Assembly (NCBI GenBank): GCA_028023455.1
Contig: JAQFVV010000349.1
Span: 715,501 to 779,500, forward strand
Source: Epiperipatus broadwayi
Lineage: Eukaryota > Onychophora > Udeonychophora > Euonychophora > Peripatidae
DNA: 64,000 nucleotides
Reading direction: 5' to 3'
Position 1 is the first letter of the stretch; the number at the start of each line of letters is the position of its first letter. The position numbers and the translations under genes are program-made. A model generated the notes under the pieces. The model did not search any database. It had not been told where the DNA came from and saw only the letters and a program-made list of their open reading frames with translations. Shown here piece after piece: positions 58,746-64,000 of the stretch.

Positions 58746-59635
58746 ATATATATTGCAATGGAATGACTTATGAAAAGCATTTTATGCACTCTTGTTCAGA
58801 AAGCCAAAATTCAATAAAGGAAAGCTCTGTGTGTATGGCATTGTTTACCATAAGTGTATTAAAATGATTAGTACTTTTAGTTATAACTTTGTTCTACAAG
58901 ATCAGTTTGCAATAGAATAAAATAAATTATAAGAGTCACTCATCATTTAATTAAATTTCAGATGATATAGCATTTTTTTTCACCTTGAACTATAGTGATC
59001 TAATATCCTTGTTTTATTGCAAATTAATTAATACTAAAATAAAAGACTAATAATCTTGCAGGGTCCAATAAATAAAAGTATAAAACAATGATAATTCTAC
59101 CTTGTTTTTGTTAATCAGATATATCTAGATTTATTCAACCAATGAGTATATCCACTCATGTTTTATATAAGGTGCATAAAAATATAATATTAAATATTTC
59201 AATTATAAAAATTGTAACAGTATTTTTATAATATTAGCACAAAAAATAGACATCAGGCTTAATTTACCTTAAATGTAAAATATTTAAAATAAATTATTTT
59301 AACCTAGCAGAAACAATATCATATAATTAACAAATATTGTTTGAAATGGAATACCAATATAATCTCTTTTAGTAAGAATTGGTAATGTTAATTAATAACT
59401 AATAAGTTGTATATATATTTAAGAACTAGTAAAAAAAATGAAAAAGATTAGTATTACTTCTTTTTTATCCCTATACATATTTTTAGTGCTTTTGAACTTT
59501 TCTCTTTTAAATAAAATTTATATACTCATAATAATGTAATTCAAAGAATATTTATTCTTTTCTTATTTCATTTGTAATTCTATATATAAGCGTTTTTAAA
59601 CATTTTACAGAAAATATTAATTAACTCATAAATGC
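58746..59635. other. A+T-rich spacer, no gene seen
   Basis: Nothing recognised. Confidence 0.35.
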
Positions 59636-59639
59636 AATA

Positions 59640-60145
59640 TTCTATTATAGTGAGCCTTTAATTTGAGTATGCTTTCAACTTGTATGATAGTGTTCTTTTT
59701 CAGTAGTAGGAACTGCCGTATTTGATTATTGTTATGTAAATCTATAAATTTTCCATTTTTTAGATAATGCAATGCTGGAAACTTTTTTATTGTGTGGGGA
59801 TTATTAGCAATATGCCATGCCTCTTTAACATTGCACTTTCTATCATTGGGCTACAAACATAGTATGATTATATTTACTGGATTGAAGTTGTGGCCACATT
59901 CATGTTCAAGAAAGACTGACTTATATTTTGCACTACTGTTTTTGCATGGTTATATATATATATATATATTGTGTGTGTGTATTGCACTACCTTAGTAGCA
60001 ATGTTTGCACGTGACTCCCCACAATACACTATGCAACATGATGAATCACCACATCTTATCTGTACAGTATAAAATGGGAAGTCACATGCAAAAATTGCTA
60101 CTAAAATGGTAATAACACAATAACAGCCCAAATACAATACCATAG
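59640..60145 (-). pseudogene. Penelope-like GIY-YIG endonuclease, decayed (family 2)
   Basis: Minus strand. One frame gives IRCGDSSCCIVYCGESRANIATKVVQYTH, comparable to the Penelope-type block C..C...YVGET.R.L..R...H. After an (AT)n interruption another frame gives NSAKYKSVFLEHECGHNFNPVNI and DRKCNVKEAWHI, comparable to NSA...EH...H.IDF..A and the R...KE..I end of such endonucleases. PALHYLKNGKFIDLHNNNQIRQFLLL follows. The RT domain is not present. Confidence 0.45.
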
Positions 60146-60149
60146 CATA

Positions 60150-60475
60150 TGTCAGTCTTTCTTGAACATGAACAAGAATGTGTCTACATCTTCAATCTGA
60201 AAACATAAACATAGTAAATTTGGAATGCAGTGAGAGAAAGTGTAAGATTAAAGAAGTGTGGCATATAGATAATAACTCTCATGATATCAATAAAAAAGAT
60301 TCCAGTGCTGCATTATCTAAGAAATGGAATATTTAAATTTATGGATTTACATAATCAAATATGGCAATTTCTGCTACTGAACAAAAATGCTAGGAATCTG
60401 AATATACAGGTTAAAAGCATGCTTAGCATATTAAAAGCTCTTTATAATAGAACAATGAATTTATGTGTTGATTAA
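60150..60475 (+). pseudogene. Inverted partial copy of Penelope-like family 2
   Basis: Plus strand, inverse of 59645-59926 with ~75-80% identity by eye. It starts at gtcagtctttcttgaacatgaa and reads IPVLHYLRNGIFKFMDLHNQIWQFLLL, parallel to the minus-strand copy. The two form a head-to-head pair. Confidence 0.5.
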
Positions 60476-60701
60476 TCTTTTCTGATAAAACATTTAAAAT
60501 GCTTATATATAGAATTCCTCTTTTTTTCATTATAAATTTCTATTTCTTACATTAATACAACTATAAACAGAACTACTTATAAAATTATTAAACTATATAA
60601 TGAATAGAGAGATTTAAGAATTTTTCAGTCTATTCATTATCCACACCATTTGAAGCAACCAATACACATAACCACATACATGCAAAAACAATACATGATC
60701 C

Positions 60702-60703
<2 letters not shown>

Positions 60704-60768
<65 letters not shown>
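60704..60768. repeat. (AT)n microsatellite
   Basis: Near-perfect AT dinucleotide run with one interruption. Confidence 0.95.
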
Positions 60769-60770
<2 letters not shown>

Positions 60771-60860
60771 ATTACAAGCATAAAGCTAAACTAGTCAATA
60801 TAAAATCAAAACTACCCCAAATCCAAAATTAAACCAGACCAGCATAAAAATAATATAAAA

Positions 60861-60912
60861 ACACAACCTAAGGTTTCACTGCTACAAGCAGACTTCTCAA
60901 GTGTAAAGAACT
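60861..60912 (-). ncRNA. Degenerate hammerhead in Penelope arm (left)
   Basis: Mirror copy of 61628-61682; the same base changes are present. Confidence 0.5.
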
Positions 60913-60942
60913 ACAAAAATTACACAATATATATATATAATA

Positions 60943-61276
60943 TTAAAAACTACCCACAAATCCATTCACTTCCCATCCACCCTTAATATTAAAAGAACTC
61001 TTAAATAAGTTAATTGCTTCAGAATAATAAATTTTCAATAATAAAGACTCTTTAATTCTTCTTTTGATTTCATTTCTCTCAAAGAAGACAACCTTAGCTT
61101 CATCAAAATCAATAGTGTGGCCTGTATCTTTTTCATGGACATACAAAGCAGAACTAAGATATCTATTTTTAACTCTACTTTTATGAACCTTTATTCTTTC
61201 ATTTAAACTCAAACTACTCTGACCTATGTAAACCTTCTTACAAAATAAACAAGGAATAAAATATACTACACCAGGA
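60943..61276 (-). pseudogene. Penelope-like GIY-YIG endonuclease C-terminus (left arm)
   Basis: Minus strand open frame. It starts at the palindrome centre with PGVVYFIPCLFCKKVYIGQSSLSLNERIKVHK. The V-V-Y and Y-I-G elements correspond to the GIY and YIG motifs, with the Cys-rich linker typical of Penelope endonucleases and the catalytic Arg in NERI. Then come NRYLSSALYVHEKDTGHTIDFDEAKVVFFERNEIKRRIKESLLLKIY, the usual C-terminal half with the conserved His and Glu. The Met often assigned at 61212 is an internal TTG; the homology begins before it. This is about 110 residues of a protein normally ~800 long. Confidence 0.85.
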
Positions 61277-61598
61277 ATATTTTATTCCTTGTTTATTTTG
61301 TAAGAAGGTTTACATAGGTCAGAGTAGTTTGAGTTTAAATGAAAGAATAAAGGTTCATAAAAGTAGAGTTAAAAATAGATATCTTAGTTCTGCTTTGTAT
61401 GTCCATGAAAAAGATACAGGCCACACTATTGATTTTGATGAAGCTAAGGTTGTCTTCTTTGAGAGAAATGAAATCAAAAGAAGAATTAAAGAGTCTTTAT
61501 TATTGAAAATTTATTATTCTGAAGCAATTAACTTATTTAAGAGTTCTTTTAATATTAAGGGTGGATGGGGAGTGAATGGATTTGTGGGTAGTTTTTAA
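61276..61598 (+). pseudogene. Penelope-like GIY-YIG endonuclease C-terminus (right arm)
   Basis: Plus strand mirror of the left arm: YFIPCLFCKKVYIGQSS..., ending GGWGVNGFVGSF then stop. It differs from the left copy at one residue (GGWG versus GGWE). The G-V-V part of the GIY motif is cut off by the centre of the palindrome. Confidence 0.85.
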
Positions 61599-61627
61599 TA
61601 TTATATATATTGTGTAGTTTTTGTAGT

Positions 61628-61682
61628 TCTTTACACTTGAGAAGTCTGCTTGTAGCAGTGAAACCTTAGGTTGTGTTTTTTT
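61628..61682 (+). ncRNA. Degenerate hammerhead in Penelope arm (right)
   Basis: acac-TTGAGA-agTCTGCttgtaGCAGt-GAAAC-ctta-GGTT-gtgt. Stem II CTGC/GCAG, GAAA at 61660-61663, stem III ACC/GGT, site GTT (predicted after U61672) and ACAC/GTGT stem I fit a type I hammerhead. The core reads TTGAGA where CTGANGA is expected (C3 changed, one base missing). Penelope-like elements are known to carry hammerheads in their terminal repeats, so this is probably a dead one. Confidence 0.5.
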
Positions 61683-61764
61683 ATATTATTTTTATGCTGG
61701 TCTGGTTTAATTTTGGATTTGGGGTAGTTTTGATTTTATATATATATATTATGTGAAGTGAGCA

Positions 61765-61925
61765 CTGATTGTATATATGTGTGGGAGATTATGATCTGGC
61801 TCAACTGATGAGTGCTGGTTCTCATGAAATACATATTTTGGGGATTGTGTGGCCATGTGTATCAGTTGTTTGAAATAGAGTTAATGATGAATATAGACTG
61901 AAAATCCTAAGTTCAAATACCTCTA
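61765..61925 (+). mobile_element. HHR family C element, copy C4
   Basis: From gtgtgggagattatgatctgg to the aagttcaaatacc end; body gtgtggccatgtgtatcagttg as in the other copies. It lies directly beside the Penelope palindrome. Confidence 0.7.
61790..61850 (+). ncRNA. Hammerhead ribozyme (type I), family C, intact core
   Basis: CTGATGA at 61805-61811, stem II GTG/CAT, GAAA at 61826-61829, site AUU, UCAA/UUGG stem I, distal GATC/GATT. Stem II is shorter than in copies C1 and C3. Confidence 0.65.
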
Positions 61926-63284
61926 TTTATTTATATTGAAGCCATACGGAATAAAAGACTGTTTGTGATCTTGGTGGCAATAATGTGGAGAATACGGTGA
62001 GAGGGCCGAGATCAATAATGCAAAAGAAAAAATGTGACTACTCCAAAACTTAATTTGCGATTTGCTTTGCATGCAAGTTTTTATATCTTTTCACATAAGC
62101 TAAGACTATTCTATACTTAAAATAATAAATAAATTTCTCAGGGTTTTATAATAATGCGCATATTCTTAATCTTATTCTATTTAATAACTTAAAATTCTTA
62201 CAAAAATATTGTTTCTTACTATAAGAACTAATTATGATTATCTCAATCTGTGTTTTAAAACTAAGACTATCAATTTTAAATATAAAGTTGATTACTGATT
62301 TATCTCAGGGTTATAAAAAATAAATGCATGGACATAAAATGTATTTATGCATTTTAGGATATGACAATGTAAAAGGGATTTTATGTGCATTATCTTATCC
62401 TATACTTTTATGTTTTAAATAGCCTTAGTAAAATAATGATTTTTAAACCAGATAGATTTTATGTGTACGCTAATAGCTCAAATATAATCTTTTTTATATC
62501 AGAATATGCAGAGACGATGTTTCTTTAATAACGTCTAAAGAGAAATAGTAAAAATTAACAATTATTTTATTATGTAATATAAAATAAATGATAAAAAAAG
62601 AATAACCATAAGAAAATTATATGAAATATTTAATAAATATTACTATTTGTTTCCTTAATCTAATTTGAATTTGGAGTGTGAAAAGTGGTGTTATCAGATA
62701 GTATTGTGAAGACATTGACATTAAATAGGAATAAGTTATTTATTATTTTTAAAAATATATACTCAATTTAAAAACAGGATAACAATTATCATCATAATCA
62801 TAAAAGATAAATGTTTTATAGTCGTTCTTAATTAGTTTGTTTCACTAATTACTCAATTATTAATCAACCTCAATAATATTGGTGAAGTTTTCACTCTTTT
62901 AATAGAAGCAAGTATAAATTATTTCTTAGCATACTTAGATGATATTTGTCACATTGAGCTTATTTATTTTACTTCAAGATTTTTTACTGGATTCATTTGC
63001 AGGTTTAAACATTATGAGTACTATTCCTCTAACAAAATGTAATTAGATCATTAGGATGTTACAATATTATATAACAGTGAAAAATTAATACTAATATATG
63101 TGATGCATAAAATATTTTTTACAGATTTACATGTCTACATAAGGACGATTAACTTTATTTTACCTTTGAGATTGAATTTAAGGTAACTCACTTTTATTCC
63201 CATTCAATATCACTAATAATAATATTAAATAAAATATTACATATACATGGCACAGTAATATATGAGAAGCTTTATTACATTAAT
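61926..63284. other. A+T-rich spacer, no gene seen
   Basis: Nothing recognised on either strand. Confidence 0.35.
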
Positions 63285-63641
<357 letters not shown>

Positions 63642-64000
63642 TTAACTAACTAAGAAAGAAACAATTATAAATAAACCACTAAATAATCCTCAAATGGTTA
63701 TGACGATTTAAAAATTATCCCAATGAAATATTGCTACTTGCAAAATATTTCAGATTTCCTGGGAATTTACAAGCACTTTTAAAATAACAGCATCATTGAT
63801 GAAGTAAAGCATAAGTAATTTCACTTTATAATACAATCCTTTCTGGACACAGCATAAAGATTAATAAATTTTATTTATCATACTTATTTATTCAGGGTAA
63901 GTAACATTGAACACATTAATCCGTGTAAGCTTGTTTATCACTTGGACGTTTATCATCTTTAATATTTGCTTTGATAATCCACAATTCAGGATTGGCATGT
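63642..64000. other. A+T-rich edge sequence, no gene seen
   Basis: Nothing recognised. Confidence 0.35.

Larger units (their letters stand above)
60799..61742. mobile_element. Penelope-like element fragment as a ~940-bp near-perfect palindrome
   Basis: Two ~465-bp arms are mirror copies around a 12-bp centre (61265-61276). Outer arm ends read tataaaatcaaaactacccc and its inverse. Each arm, from the centre outward, holds a GIY-YIG endonuclease C-terminus, its stop codon and a decayed hammerhead-like motif. Near-identity between arms (one amino-acid difference in 89 residues) means recent formation or ongoing gene conversion. No RT domain is present, so this is a 5'-truncated copy joined head to head. 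Confidence 0.82.

Noticed and set aside
58429-58773. 114-codon ORF in the HHR-A cluster; likewise the 68-codon minus ORF at 4549-4755
   Set aside because: They run through ribozyme repeats whose conservation follows RNA structure, and the frame is not kept between copies.

Overview
The window is repeat-rich, strongly A+T-biased DNA (about 70-75% A+T by eye) from an invertebrate animal with what looks like a large, transposon-loaded genome. I found no intact cellular protein-coding gene. Everything recognisable is mobile-element debris, nuclear copies of mitochondrial DNA, microsatellites or small ribozyme-bearing repeats. The animal assignment rests on Penelope-like, RTE-like, Jockey-like and Ty3/gypsy fragments, tRNA-derived SINE heads, and mitochondrial pseudogenes in which TGA falls at conserved Trp positions and AGR at Ser/Gly-like positions (invertebrate-type mitochondrial code). 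The phylum cannot be fixed from this sequence alone.

The most interesting content is a set of type I hammerhead-ribozyme (HHR) motifs spread over the whole window in at least three sequence families. Family A (4292-5132; 57060-58740) is built of ~372-bp units in tandem and inverted copies. Family B (20.4, 26.7-27.5, 29.6-30.1, 36.4, 42.0 and 51.4 kb) has a 454-bp monomer and clean 14-16-bp target-site duplications. Family C (2.9, 40.4, 47.0, 61.8 kb; fragment at 52.3 kb) has a different core and an AU-rich stem III. All share CUGANGA / stem II / GAA(A) / tiny stem III / NUH / bipartite stem I. This is the architecture described for metazoan retrozymes and for the terminal repeats of Penelope-like elements. 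A near-perfect ~940-bp palindrome at 60.8-61.7 kb carries two Penelope-type GIY-YIG endonuclease C-termini, each followed by a decayed HHR-like motif, so a possible mobilising partner lies in the same window.

Layout. 0-2.9 kb: a ~2.75-kb non-coding repeat whose second copy is at 55.1-57.0 kb. 2.9-6.1 kb: HHR families C and A and a foldback. 7.4-8.5 kb: an RTE-like LINE with its RT domain inverted relative to its 3' end (twin-priming signature). 12.5 and 49.9 kb: tRNA-Gly-derived SINEs. 18.6-20.3 kb: decayed Ty3/gypsy pol (minus strand). 22.0-22.6 kb: decayed LINE RT (minus). 24.5-29.5 kb: a numt on the minus strand (16S, tRNA-Ser-like, ND4L, ND4, COX1) invaded by two foldback elements and HHR-B elements. 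32.2-33.2 kb: decayed LINE. 38.5 kb: RTE 3' end. 41.7-43.9 kb: decayed Jockey-like LINE with endonuclease and RT, itself split by an HHR-B insert. 44-46.2 kb: ATT microsatellites around a LINE 3' fragment. 47.5-48.8 kb: two foldbacks. 54.9-58.7 kb: HHR-A cluster. 59.6-61.7 kb: Penelope-like modules. 63.3-63.6 kb: GTA/TAA microsatellite.

Inverted organisation recurs in unrelated families here (HHR-B, RTE, Penelope, foldbacks). Several of these inserts have 14-16-bp target-site duplications, which points to target-primed reverse transcription with internal inversion rather than cut-and-paste transposition. All functional statements are predictions from sequence reading; nothing was folded or searched by computer.
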